Part shown: piece after piece, positions 1 through 7,381 of the stretch
How the letters are laid out: each line of letters starts with the position of its first letter
How positions within the stretch are numbered: the first letter of the stretch is position 1
NCBI GenBank assembly: GCA_013361075.1
Contig: JABWAJ010000260.1
Coordinates: 1 to 7,675 of the forward strand
Origin: Saprospiraceae bacterium
GTDB lineage: Bacteria > Bacteroidota > Bacteroidia > Chitinophagales > Saprospiraceae
Direction of reading: 5' to 3'
Length of the DNA stretch: 7,675 bases
Translations under genes and position numbers: made by a program
The notes under the pieces: model-generated
The model's input: the letters and a program-made list of their open reading frames with translations, nothing else
What the model was told of the DNA's origin: nothing
Databases searched by the model: none

Positions 1-1
1 T

Positions 2-690
2 ACTTACGAAGGAGCAAACAGAGCGGTTGGCTTTTTCAAAAATGGTCAGCCGCATGTAGGGATTGACCGAGGGCTTGTCATGACAACTGGTTCGGCTGTG
101 ACCCAGGGTGGCGATGTTGGGGTTGAGTCGAATGGAGGAACCCAGGCTGCGGTAGACAATTCTGATGCTACCCAGGACCCGGATCTGGCTGCAATTGCCG
201 GAGGGAATTCTACGAATGATATGGCCAAATATACCATTACGTTTATTCCGATTTCTGATACGCTTCGTTTCCGCTATGCTTTTGGCTCTGAGGAGTATCC
301 GGAATATGCCTGCAGTGCTTTCAACGATATTTTCGGATTTTTTATTAGCGGCCCCGGCATCAATGGTCCTTATGAAAATAACGGCGTGAACATCGCTCTG
401 ATCCCGGGAACCAACCTTCCGGTAAGGATCAATAACATCAACTCAGGTCAGGTTGGTGCAGCCGGCAGCCTCAACAACTGTACGCCACCGGCGGGTAGCC
501 TGGCATTCAGTCAGTTTTACAACGATAACCTGAACAGTAGCGTCCAACCTGTTTACGATGGTTTTACTGATGTTTTCACAGCAGAAGCCATTGTAATTCC
601 CTGCAACGTTTATACCATCAAATTGCTCATTTGCGATGTTTCTGACGGTAGCCATGATTCCGGCGTTTTTCTGGAAGCAAAAAGCTTTGG
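2..690 (+). other. Choice-of-anchor L domain (protein domain, partial)
   Basis: The translated segment has the family hallmarks: GFF near the start, GIDRGLVMTTG, then FRYAFGSEEYPEY followed by FNDIFGFFISGPG, a segment on NIALIPGTNLPV, and a closing VYTIKLLICDVSDGSHDSGVFLEA strand pair. In Bacteroidota this domain sits near the N-terminus of surface proteins that carry varied C-terminal sorting or anchoring modules. It therefore suggests that relatively little coding sequence, perhaps a signal peptide and a short leader, is missing upstream. That last point is inference from usual architecture. Confidence 0.85.
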
Positions 691-3600
691 TACCGGGTCC
701 CTCGATGTAAAAGCCACCACGGTGAGCCTTGATGGTTCGGTAGCCGAAGGATGTACAGATGGCACCCTCACGTTTTCTTTGCCGACAGAAGTGGAATCCG
801 ACTTCCCAATTGATTTTAATGTTTTGGGCACGGCAACCAATGGTGTAGATTACGAATTGATCCCTGATGACCTTTTCATTCCTGCAGGCAGCAGTTCGGT
901 TTCAATCCCGATAACGGCAATAGAGGACGCTCTGACTGAAGGAACAGAAACCATTATTCTGGACATCAGAAAGGACGTCTGTACCCGTGACACGATCATT
1001 ATCCCCCTGCGCGATAACCCGCTGGTGCCTGCTGATCTTGGGCTGGATCAGCGCTTCTGCGAGGATAATTCCATCCAGTTGGACGGAACACTGCCCGTAC
1101 CTTTGCCGACACCACCGGCTTTTACCAATAGCAACAACCTTCCGATTAGCCAAACCAATGTTTCGTATTTCTCTGACATACAGGTTTTTGGCGTCATCCC
1201 TCCGATTCTGGGCCCTGGCGTGATTAAGTCAGTTTGTATAGACAGCCTTTCTCACCGCTGGATTGATGATATGGACATTTATTTGGTTGGACCCGATGGG
1301 CAGTTCTTTGAATTAACCACTGACAATGGCGGTAACGGCAACAACGGTGGGGGACAGGATTATTATATTGATGCCTGTTTTATGGAAAATGCAATTGTGC
1401 CCATCAACTTTCCCGGCCCCTTCGCGCCACCAACGGCAGTACCCTTTACCGGCAACTGGCAACCTGAAGGCGTATGGTCTGACTTGTGGGATGGAAACAA
1501 CAAAAAAACCAACGGAACCTGGCGGTTGCAGGTCATTGACGACGCCAATGGCTTTACCGGAACCCTTCACAGTTGGACCATTTGCTTCAATCCGGCATAC
1601 GAAATCAATTACAGCTGGTCACCTCAGGCAGGGTTGAGTTGTGCAGATTGCCCAAACCCTGTTGCCATGCCGGACCAAACGACTACTTATTTCATGACTG
1701 CAACCGATTCTTATGGCTGTACGGTGTCCGATTCCATTGTACTGGAAATCATTCCCGTTCTGGATGCACCATTAGCTACCTGCGGTACGATTACAGAAAG
1801 CAGTGTTTCGGCTTTCTGGCCGGAAGTGGAAGCGGCAACAGGATATGAAGTCAGCATCAACAATGGGCCCTGGATGCCGTCAAGCGATCTGCTTTCCCAT
1901 ACGATCACCGGACTTTCACTCTCTCAATCGGTCGACATCGCTGTTCGCGCCATTGGAGAATGCCCGGGTGCAGAAACTTCTCTGACGTGCATGACCCCGG
2001 ATTGTACCCCACCTGTGCTGACCATTAATCAGGTTTCGGACGCGACCTGTAACGGAGCTTCCGATGGTACGACCATGGTTTCTGCTGCGGGTGGACTTGG
2101 TGGGCCATTTACTTATGAACTGGATGGCGTTACAAATTTAACGGGTGCATTTAACGGACTGTCAGCAGGCAGCTATGTCGCCCTTGCAACAGACGTAAGC
2201 GGTTGTACTGGGTCGATTCAGCTGATTGTTGGAGAGCCGCAACCTTTGGATGTACAAATGGTGCAAACAAGCCAGATTTCCTGCAACGGGCAAAGTAACG
2301 GGGCGGCAGAGGCGATTGTGAATGGCGGGACGATTCCGTTCTCTTTTGTTTGGGACAATGGAGATGCTGACGCCACGGCTGACGGGCTTGGGGCAGGTGA
2401 TCATAATGTAGTCATCACCGATGGCAACGGGTGCGTAACTACCCGCTCCATTACTTTGATTGAACCTGCTGCCCTGGGAGTACAAACCACCACCCAATTG
2501 GTCAGTTGTTTTGGTGGGATGGATGGCATTGCCATTGCTACAGCTTCCGGCGGAACCTTACCCTATGAATACTTCTGGGATGCGCTCGCCGCCAACCAGC
2601 GGACAGATACAGCTTTTCAATTAGTTGCCGGATCTTATACGATTACCGTCACAGACCTCAATGGCTGCAGTGTGGCCGCTTCGGCTGATGTGACACAAAA
2701 TTCCGAAATCGTCCTGTCTGCGCAATCACAGGATGCAACCTGCAATGGCTTGCCGGATGGTACCGCTTCTGTGGCTGCTACCGGAGGATCGGGTAATTAT
2801 TCATACACCTGGACAGATGTTGCATCCGGGATGTTGGTGGGGGCCTCGGATCTGGTATCTCAACTTTTTGAAGGTAGCTATTTCGTGATCGTCGAGGATG
2901 AATTTACTTGCCGGGATACTGCTCAGGTCAGCATCAGTGCACCTGCTGCTCTCGATGTTCAGTTTGTGACGCAGGCACCTTTATGCACCAATGCGGCAAA
3001 TGGCACCGCAACGCTGACAACAAGTGGTGGTACTCCCGGATACCAGTTTACCTGGAGTGATAATGGTGCAGCCATTTCACCATTGCGGAATGATCTTGCC
3101 GCGGGCAGCTATACCGTGACCATAACTGATGCAAATTCCTGTGCCACAGAAATTTCTTTTGATCTGACAGACCCACTGCCGGTGCTGCTACAACTTAGCA
3201 CGACCCAGGCAAGCTGTTTCGGCGGAAACGATGGAACCGCTACTGTAGTGGCTTCGGGTGGAGCTGGTGGTTATACCTATGCCTGGCCATCAGGACAAAA
3301 CGGGGCCACTGCAACCGGACTTTCTGCAGGTCCGGTTAGTGTAACCGTAGCGGATGCCAATGGTTGCCAGGCAGTTGGTAATATTTTGGTTGGCCAGGAA
3401 GATGCATTGCAAGTGGTTTTGACACCTGCTAACCTCACTTGCTTCAACAACAATTCCGGGATGGTAACGGCCAGTACGTCCGGAGGAGCAGGTAATTATA
3501 CTTACCAGTGGTCGAATGGGGCTCAGGGTCCGATGGTTGCCAACCTCGCAGCAGGGAACATCGGGGTTACGGTGACGGATGGCAATGGTTGCCAGACAAC

Positions 3601-5320
3601 TTCTGCTGCTTCGATTTCACAACCGACACCAGTGACCGCATCGATTGCCTCCAGTCTGGTTTCCTGTCTTGGGCAACCGGATGGCACTGCTACGGTAACA
3701 CCTTCAGGGGGCACTTCACCGTATACTTATACGTGGAGTGACCCGGCTGCGCAACAAACACCAGTCGCAACAGGGTTGAACACCGGCAATTTCAGTGTTA
3801 CGGTTGCTGATGCGAATAACTGTACATTTGTTACTTCTGTTGATGTGGGTGGAACTCCACCTATTTCCCTCTCAGTTACCCCTTCAGATGTGCGTTGCTA
3901 TGATGGCAACGACGGCAGTATCCAGGTTGTCGCTACTGGTGGCAATGGCAATTTTGTCTATAGCTGGAACACTCCGGATATTCCGCAAACTGGTAGTCCG
4001 GGCGGGTTGCGGGCAGGCCAATACGCTGTTACCGTAACCGATAGCGGTGGATGTACAGCTACCGCATCTGCAAGCATTGCCCAGCCGACTGCACTCGTTG
4101 CCCAGGCTTCGGGTACAAATCTGGTTTGCGCTGACGATGGTACGGGTACAACCCAATCCCAGGTATCCGGCGGTACGCCTCCTTATAACTATTTGTGGAA
4201 TACGGGTATTGCGGCACCAAACCTGGCTAACCTGCAAGCTGGGGTTTATCGCCTGAGCGTCACAGATGCAAATGGCTGCCTTGCCATTGCTGAAACAATG
4301 TTGGCAGAACCGGCTGCGCTGGAAGTTGAAATTGACCCTGTTTCGGTAGATTGTTATGGTGGCTCAACCGGTGCCGTCACTTCTTCGGTAGAAGGCGGGG
4401 TCCAACCCTACACCTACACCTGGTCTAATGGTGCCTCAACTCAGTCTTTGGAAGGCATACCCGCCGGGGTTTATGAGTTGGCCATTACGGATGCCAGTGG
4501 TTGCCGCATCGTAGAAAGCACTCAGGTTTTGCAACCTGAAGCAGCCCTGACAGCCAGTTTTTCTTCGAAACCAGTGACTTGCTTCGGAGAAGAAGATGGC
4601 AGCATCGTTGCCCTAACAACGGGCGGCACGCCGGCCTATCGGTATAGCCTTGATGGCCATGACTTCAGAGGCAGCAGCACCCTGATCGGTCTGGAAGCAG
4701 GTACTTACAATGTTTATGTGCTGGACGCCAAAGGTTGTTTGTTCGTTCAGCAAGGCATCAATATTGATGAACCCGAAGCATTGGAAGTGGATCTTGGCGA
4801 TGACGTTACCCTGGATTACGGGCTCGAAGTACGTTTGGAACCTCAGATCACCGGGGGTTCCGGGGTATTGACCTATTCCTGGTATCCGGAAGATACCACT
4901 CAACTCAGTTGCCTTGATTGTGCTACCCCCTCAGCCAGCGTACCTTATCAAACCAGTTTTACGCTGCGGGTAACAGATGAAAACGGATGCTATGGCGAAG
5001 ACATAATTACCGTTTTTGTCAGGAAAAGCAACCCTGTATTTGTTCCTACCGGGTTTACACCCAATGGAAACAGCAACAATGATCGCCTGCTGGTGCATGG
5101 TAAAGCTGGCATTCAGGTGCAGCGCTTTACCATATATGATCGTTGGGGAGAAATGCTTTTTGAAGCACAGGATTTTGAAGTCAATGACCCGCTCATTGGT
5201 TGGGACGGCTCGTATCGGGGGAAACCGATGAACAGCGGCGTTTATATCTGGCGCCTTGAAGTGGTCTTTGAAGATGGCAACCACGAGGTTTATACAGGAA
5301 GTACTACCCTGATTCGATAA
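2..5320 (+). CDS. Giant T9SS-secreted SprB-repeat surface adhesin, 5' end outside window
   Basis: The frame is open from base 2, so the ATG at 80 is internal: the 26 codons before it (TYEGANRAVGFF, then GIDRGLVMTTG) complete a choice-of-anchor L domain. 1772 residues are visible. Domains by nucleotide position: choice-of-anchor L (2-690), Calx-beta-like (720-1015), P domain (1115-1591), PKD-like with SCADC (1595-1750), FN3-like (1757-2008), twelve SprB repeats (2018-4789), PKD-like with SCLDC (4790-5029), T9SS type B sorting domain (5033-5317). From family knowledge, such proteins cross the inner membrane by Sec and the outer membrane by T9SS, then sit on the surface or are released; SprB of Flavobacterium johnsoniae is the gliding adhesin. 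The signal peptide would lie upstream and is not visible. No catalytic domain is visible, so an adhesive or structural role is inferred; an enzyme domain further upstream cannot be excluded. The next gene on the same strand starts 100 bases downstream. Confidence 0.95.
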   Translation, partial: TYEGANRAVGFFKNGQPHVGIDRGLVMTTGSAVTQGGDVGVESNGGTQAAVDNSDATQDPDLAAIAGGNSTNDMAKYTITFIPISDTLRFRYAFGSEEYPEYACSAFNDIFGFFISGPGINGPYENNGVNIALIPGTNLPVRINNINSGQVGAAGSLNNCTPPAGSLAFSQFYNDNLNSSVQPVYDGFTDVFTAEAIVIPCNVYTIKLLICDVSDGSHDSGVFLEAKSFGTGSLDVKATTVSLDGSVAEGCTDGTLTFSLPTEVESDFPIDFNVLGTATNGVDYELIPDDLFIPAGSSSVSIPITAIEDALTEGTETIILDIRKDVCTRDTIIIPLRDNPLVPADLGLDQRFCEDNSIQLDGTLPVPLPTPPAFTNSNNLPISQTNVSYFSDIQVFGVIPPILGPGVIKSVCIDSLSHRWIDDMDIYLVGPDGQFFELTTDNGGNGNNGGGQDYYIDACFMENAIVPINFPGPFAPPTAVPFTGNWQPEGVWSDLWDGNNKKTNGTWRLQVIDDANGFTGTLHSWTICFNPAYEINYSWSPQAGLSCADCPNPVAMPDQTTTYFMTATDSYGCTVSDSIVLEIIPVLDAPLATCGTITESSVSAFWPEVEAATGYEVSINNGPWMPSSDLLSHTITGLSLSQSVDIAVRAIGECPGAETSLTCMTPDCTPPVLTINQVSDATCNGASDGTTMVSAAGGLGGPFTYELDGVTNLTGAFNGLSAGSYVALATDVSGCTGSIQLIVGEPQPLDVQMVQTSQISCNGQSNGAAEAIVNGGTIPFSFVWDNGDADATADGLGAGDHNVVITDGNGCVTTRSITLIEPAALGVQTTTQLVSCFGGMDGIAIATASGGTLPYEYFWDALAANQRTDTAFQLVAGSYTITVTDLNGCSVAASADVTQNSEIVLSAQSQDATCNGLPDGTASVAATGGSGNYSYTWTDVASGMLVGASDLVSQLFEGSYFVIVEDEFTCRDTAQVSISAPAALDVQFVTQAPLCTNAANGTATLTTSGGTPGYQFTWSDNGAAISPLRNDLAAGSYTVTITDANSCATEISFDLTDPLPVLLQLSTTQASCFGGNDGTATVVASGGAGGYTYAWPSGQNGATATGLSAGPVSVTVADANGCQAVGNILVGQEDALQVVLTPANLTCFNNNSGMVTASTSGGAGNYTYQWSNGAQGPMVANLAAGNIGVTVTDGNGCQTTSAASISQPTPVTASIASSLVSCLGQPDGTATVTPSGGTSPYTYTWSDPAAQQTPVATGLNTGNFSVTVADANNCTFVTSVDVGGTPPISLSVTPSDVRCYDGNDGSIQVVATGGNGNFVYSWNTPDIPQTGSPGGLRAGQYAVTVTDSGGCTATASASIAQPTALVAQASGTNLVCADDGTGTTQSQVSGGTPPYNYLWNTGIAAPNLANLQAGVYRLSVTDANGCLAIAETMLAEPAALEVEIDPVSVDCYGGSTGAVTSSVEGGVQPYTYTWSNGASTQSLEGIPAGVYELAITDASGCRIVESTQVLQPEAALTASFSSKPVTCFGEEDGSIVALTTGGTPAYRYSLDGHDFRGSSTLIGLEAGTYNVYVLDAKGCLFVQQGINIDEPEALEVDLGDDVTLDYGLEVRLEPQITGGSGVLTYSWYPEDTTQLSCLDCATPSASVPYQTSFTLRVTDENGCYGEDIITVFVRKSNPVFVPTGFTPNGNSNNDRLLVHGKAGIQVQRFTIYDRWGEMLFEAQDFEVNDPLIGWDGSYRGKPMNSGVYIWRLEVVFEDGNHEVYTGSTTLIR
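1115..1591 (+). other. P domain (proprotein convertase-type, protein domain)
   Basis: A beta-rich module carries the P/Homo B signatures: CIDSLSHRWIDDMDIYLVGPDG early, a Gly/Asn-rich loop (DNGGNGNNGGG), then GTWRLQVIDDANGFTGTLHSW at the end. In kexin and furin this domain stabilises a subtilisin-type protease. Here no protease domain precedes it in the visible protein; it sits between a Calx-beta-like domain and a PKD-like domain. Stand-alone P domains are common in T9SS-exported proteins, where they are thought to be structural or binding modules. Confidence 0.85.
2018..4789 (+). repeat. Array of twelve SprB-type repeats (protein level)
   Basis: Twelve tandem units of 75-81 residues follow the pattern C-x-G-x-x-D/N-G, about 10 residues, GG-x-x-x-Y-x-Y-x-W, a variable loop, G-L-x-A-G-x-Y-x-V-x-V-T-D-x-x-G-C, then a strand and a P-x-x-L linker. 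The first cysteine codons are at 2048, 2282, 2507, 2741, 2984, 3215, 3440, 3665, 3896, 4127, 4352 and 4580. Each unit has exactly two cysteines. The units are clearly divergent from each other at DNA level; I saw no long identical stretches, so the array is old rather than freshly amplified. SprB repeats occur in the F. johnsoniae gliding adhesin SprB and in many large Bacteroidota surface proteins, where they form an extended stalk or filament. Confidence 0.9.
5033..5317 (+). other. T9SS type B C-terminal sorting domain (CHU_C, gliding motility-associated)
   Basis: The last 95 residues begin PVFVPTGFTPNGNSNNDRL and continue through FTIYDRWGEMLFEA, GWDGSYRGKPMNSGVYIWRLEV and the terminal TGSTTLIR. 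These are the landmarks of the type B sorting domain (TIGR04131 family): FTPNGDG-like start, I-Y-D/N-R-W-G, GWDG, and a G-x-Y-x-W/Y strand close to the C-terminus. The domain directs export through T9SS; type B substrates such as SprB usually also depend on a PorP/SprF-like partner. No such partner gene is in the window. Confidence 0.93.
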
Positions 5321-5327
5321 ACCAAAC

Positions 5328-5399
5328 AGAGCAGGAGTCGTCGGGTTTTTGGGATTGTCAGTTGATGACGATGCTAAAATCAGGAACGACTCCTGTTCT
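5328..5399. repeat. Intergenic inverted repeat, 14-bp arms (related to the 7382-7594 element)
   Basis: The arms 5328-5341 (agagcaggagtcgt) and 5386-5399 (acgactcctgttct) pair over 14 positions with one G-U wobble; the inner 10 bp are perfect. The loop of 44 bases holds a smaller hairpin, gtca 5357-5360 against tgac 5366-5369. The element starts 7 bases after the adhesin stop codon. The loop is too long for a classical intrinsic terminator, although an RNA hairpin could still protect or end the transcript. Read on the opposite strand, the right arm and its flank (5376-5397) match 7383-7404 at 18 of 22 positions, so this is probably one copy of a dispersed repeat family. Confidence 0.7.
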
Positions 5400-5420
5400 C
5401 TCTAATACACCTGCCTGGTT

Positions 5421-5861
5421 ATGCAAAAACGAATCAAACTTTTTCTTATTCTTGCCGCTGTTTTTAGCCTGAACCCCGTCTGGGCACAACGCGAGGACGG
5501 CGGAATGGCAACCATCAGGAGCATCATGCAAGCCCAGGAGGCAGCATGGAACAATGGTGATCTGGATGGATTTATGGAAGGTTACTGGCATACTGACAGT
5601 CTGCAGTTTATTGGCAGTAAAGGGTTAACTTACGGGTGGGATGCTACACTGGCCAATTATAAAAAAAGTTATCCGGACCGTGCAACAATGGGGAAGTTGC
5701 ATTTTACCCTGATCAAGGTGGAAAAACTTTCGGGCAAGGCTGCTTTCGTTATTGGCAAATGGCACCTGAAACGGGATGCAGGGGATCTGAGCGGCCATTT
5801 TACTTTGCTTTGGAAAAAAATAAAAGGAAAATGGCTGATTGTAGCTGATCATTCCAGTTGA
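5421..5861 (+). CDS. Secreted NTF2/SnoaL-like (DUF4440-like) protein
   Basis: The 146-residue product starts with a clear Sec signal peptide: basic MQKRIK, a hydrophobic core LFLILAAVFSL, and a likely cleavage site after VWA before Q23. The mature part of about 124 residues has the NTF2-like cone-fold pattern of the SnoaL/DUF4440 group: an N-terminal helix with AQEAAWNNGDLDGFMEGYW, then DSLQFIGSKG, a second helix DATLANYKKSYPD, and C-terminal strands ending FTLLWKKIKGKWLIVADHSS. Members act as small-molecule hydrolases or isomerases, or as binding proteins; I see no residues that would settle the activity. A periplasmic or extracellular location is inferred from the signal peptide, and no lipoprotein cysteine is present. 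The ATG at 5421 is supported because it begins the signal peptide directly. The stop lies 12 bases before the next gene, which suggests co-transcription. Confidence 0.82.
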   Translation: MQKRIKLFLILAAVFSLNPVWAQREDGGMATIRSIMQAQEAAWNNGDLDGFMEGYWHTDSLQFIGSKGLTYGWDATLANYKKSYPDRATMGKLHFTLIKVEKLSGKAAFVIGKWHLKRDAGDLSGHFTLLWKKIKGKWLIVADHSS

Positions 5862-5873
5862 AAACCTTGTTGA

Positions 5874-6323
5874 ATGGACTTATCCCTGATGCGATTTAAA
5901 GACCTGCTCCAGTTGCGCCAAAGTGCAGAAGGCACTGCGATTTACGACCCTATCCGAAAAAAATGGCTGGTTTTGCAACCTGAAGAAATGGTACGACAGT
6001 TGGCCGTAATGTACCTGCTTGAAGAAAAACATTACAATAAAAACAGGATTAAAGTTGAAAAAAGCCTCCGAATCAACACCTTATCAAAACGATGCGATGT
6101 ATTGGTGTACGATCAGGATATGCGCCCTTTTCTGTTGGTAGAGTGCAAAGCGCCCCGGGTAAAAATCACTGAAGCTACTTTTCGGCAACTTGCTGCTTAC
6201 AACCTGCCTTTGCGCGTTCCTTATCTGCTGGCTGTCAATGGGATTGCTGCATATTGCTGTCAAATGGATTATGAGAGGGAAACCTGGGCATTGCTGGATG
6301 ATGTCCCCGACTATCCTGGTTAA
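5874..6323 (+). CDS. Stand-alone HSDR_N-type PD-(D/E)xK nuclease-fold protein
   Basis: The 149-residue protein resembles the type I restriction enzyme R N-terminal family (HSDR_N_2, PF13588): IYDPIRKKWLVLQPEEMVRQ, a helix with LLEEKHYNKNRIKVEKSLRIN, then KRCDVLVYD, LLVECKAP and the family-typical ending YLLAVNG...YCCQMDYE. The PD-(D/E)xK core is intact: D75, E90-x-K92, and a Q-x-x-x-Y motif at Q105-Y109 as in RecB-like nucleases; a helix glutamate (E50 or E51) could complete the metal site. There is no helicase or translocase domain and no hsdM or hsdS nearby, so this is not a type I restriction subunit. Such short single-domain proteins are frequent in Bacteroidota and their role is not established to my knowledge. 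The start at 5874 gives the usual family length; the ATG at 5889 is an alternative. No signal peptide is visible, so it is cytoplasmic. Confidence 0.87.
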   Translation: MDLSLMRFKDLLQLRQSAEGTAIYDPIRKKWLVLQPEEMVRQLAVMYLLEEKHYNKNRIKVEKSLRINTLSKRCDVLVYDQDMRPFLLVECKAPRVKITEATFRQLAAYNLPLRVPYLLAVNGIAAYCCQMDYERETWALLDDVPDYPG

Positions 6324-6441
6324 TCCATGTATTGGGTAAAGATTCCGCTTCTTCACTTGCAGAAACTTAGTATTTTTCGGCGCTCAAGCTGCTCGGCTTA
6401 AATTTAGCGGGCTAGTCCTAACCAACAAAACTGCATGTTTT
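6324..6441 (+). promoter_or_regulatory. Intergenic leader of the threonine dehydrogenase gene, possible weak promoter
   Basis: This 118-base gap holds TAAATTTA at 6399-6406, one mismatch from the Bacteroidota -7 consensus TAnnTTTG and 36 bases before the start codon; no convincing -33 TTTG is placed correctly. A small hairpin, aagc 6386-6389 with gctt 6396-6399, lies just before it and could instead be the end of the upstream transcript. There is no Shine-Dalgarno sequence before the ATG at 6442, which is usual for the phylum. Evidence is weak; the main support is that the gap is wide enough for an independent promoter. Confidence 0.2.
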
Positions 6442-7380
6442 ATGCGAAAAGAAAAAATCCTGATCGTCGGTGCAAACGGGCAGATAGGCTCTGTATTGAC
6501 CGTTGCGCTGCGAAAAATATACGGGCAGGAAAATGTAGTTGCTTCTGATATCCGGATTCCTCTGGAAATCAAAGACAGCGATCCTTTTGAGCTACTGGAT
6601 ATTCTGGATGCCCAACAACTGGTGCGCATCATCCGAAAATACCAGATCACGCAGATTTACCACCTGGCTGCCATTCTTTCTGCAAAAGGCGAGCTGGACC
6701 CCCGTCATGCCTGGGACATCAACATCAATGGCTTGTTTAATGTACTGGAAGCTTCCAAAGAATACAAATTAAAGTTGTTTTTCCCAAGCACCATTGCCGT
6801 TTTTGGCGGGGATACTCCTAAACATAATGCGCCCCAGAACACGCCATTGCACCCGGAAACGGTGTACGGTATCAGCAAAGCAGCCGGCGAGAACTGGTGC
6901 CAGTATTATCATCAAAAGTTTGGGGTAGATGTACGTTCGTTGCGCTACCCTGGCATCATTGGCTATGAATCCATGCCCGGGGGCGGTACAACTGACTATG
7001 CCGTAGAAATTTTTCACTACGCCGTTAAACAGGAGCCTTATACCTGTTTCCTGAAAGCAGGAACCCGACTCCCCATGTTGTACATGCCCGACGCCATTCG
7101 GGCGACGCTGGAAATTATGGAATCGCCAGCAGAAAAAATTACGGTCCGCAACAGCTACAACCTGGCCGGAATGAGTTTTACACCTGCTGAACTGGCAGCA
7201 GAAATCCAAAAACATTATCCTGATTTTGAAGTAAAATACGAACCTGACTTCAGGCAGGGCATTGCGGAGTCCTGGGCCGAAAGCATTGATGATTCGCTAG
7301 CCCGGGCAGACTGGGGGTGGAAACATCAATACGACCTTAAAGGAATGACCGCGGACATGATTGCTCATCTGGCGGTCTGA
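6442..7380 (+). CDS. tdh: L-threonine 3-dehydrogenase, SDR (NAD-dependent epimerase-like) type
   Basis: The 312-residue protein oxidises L-threonine with NAD+ to 2-amino-3-ketobutyrate, which glycine C-acetyltransferase (Kbl) then cleaves to glycine and acetyl-CoA. It is the extended SDR form known from Flavobacterium frigidimaris and animal mitochondria, not the zinc-dependent MDR form of E. coli. Visible features: NAD-binding G10-ANG-QI-G16; acidic D36 after strand 2, fitting NAD over NADP; HLAA at 74-77; S116 in FFPSTIAVFG; catalytic Y142-x3-K146 in YGISK; LRYPGIIGYE; GGGTTDYA at 180-187, which is characteristic of this enzyme; TRLPMLYMPDAIRA; NSYNLAGMSFTPAELAAEI; and EPDFRQGIAESWAESIDDS...DWGWKHQYDL near the C-terminus. 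The start at 6442 puts the Rossmann strand (KILIVGANG) in its usual position and gives standard length. It is cytoplasmic. No kbl gene is in the window. The stop codon lies one base before the 213-bp inverted-repeat element. Confidence 0.95.
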   Translation: MRKEKILIVGANGQIGSVLTVALRKIYGQENVVASDIRIPLEIKDSDPFELLDILDAQQLVRIIRKYQITQIYHLAAILSAKGELDPRHAWDININGLFNVLEASKEYKLKLFFPSTIAVFGGDTPKHNAPQNTPLHPETVYGISKAAGENWCQYYHQKFGVDVRSLRYPGIIGYESMPGGGTTDYAVEIFHYAVKQEPYTCFLKAGTRLPMLYMPDAIRATLEIMESPAEKITVRNSYNLAGMSFTPAELAAEIQKHYPDFEVKYEPDFRQGIAESWAESIDDSLARADWGWKHQYDLKGMTADMIAHLAV

Positions 7381-7381
7381 A

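Noticed and set aside
80..82. ATG at 80 as the start of the large gene
   Set aside because: The frame is open back to base 2 and the upstream residues belong to the choice-of-anchor L domain, so the gene begins before the window.
2018..4789. Possible CRISPR or DNA tandem repeat array
   Set aside because: The periodicity is in the protein at 75-81 residues; at DNA level the units are divergent and fully coding.
165..5284. Many open frames of 60-117 codons on both strands within the adhesin gene
   Set aside because: They overlap a clearly coding frame, show no recognisable domains, and are expected as shadows in a stop-poor, Gly/Thr/Ala-rich gene.
5328..5399. Classical Rho-independent terminator of the adhesin gene
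   Set aside because: The 44-base loop and the lack of a T-run after the distal arm do not fit; the similarity to the 7382-7594 element favours a dispersed repeat, though an effect on termination remains possible.
5874..6323. Type I restriction-modification locus
   Set aside because: Only the short HSDR_N-type domain is present; no motor domain, hsdM or hsdS gene is found in the window.
6084..7215. Antisense open frames opposite the nuclease-fold and tdh genes, up to 148 codons
   Set aside because: The sense frames are well supported by conserved motifs; the antisense products show no family features.
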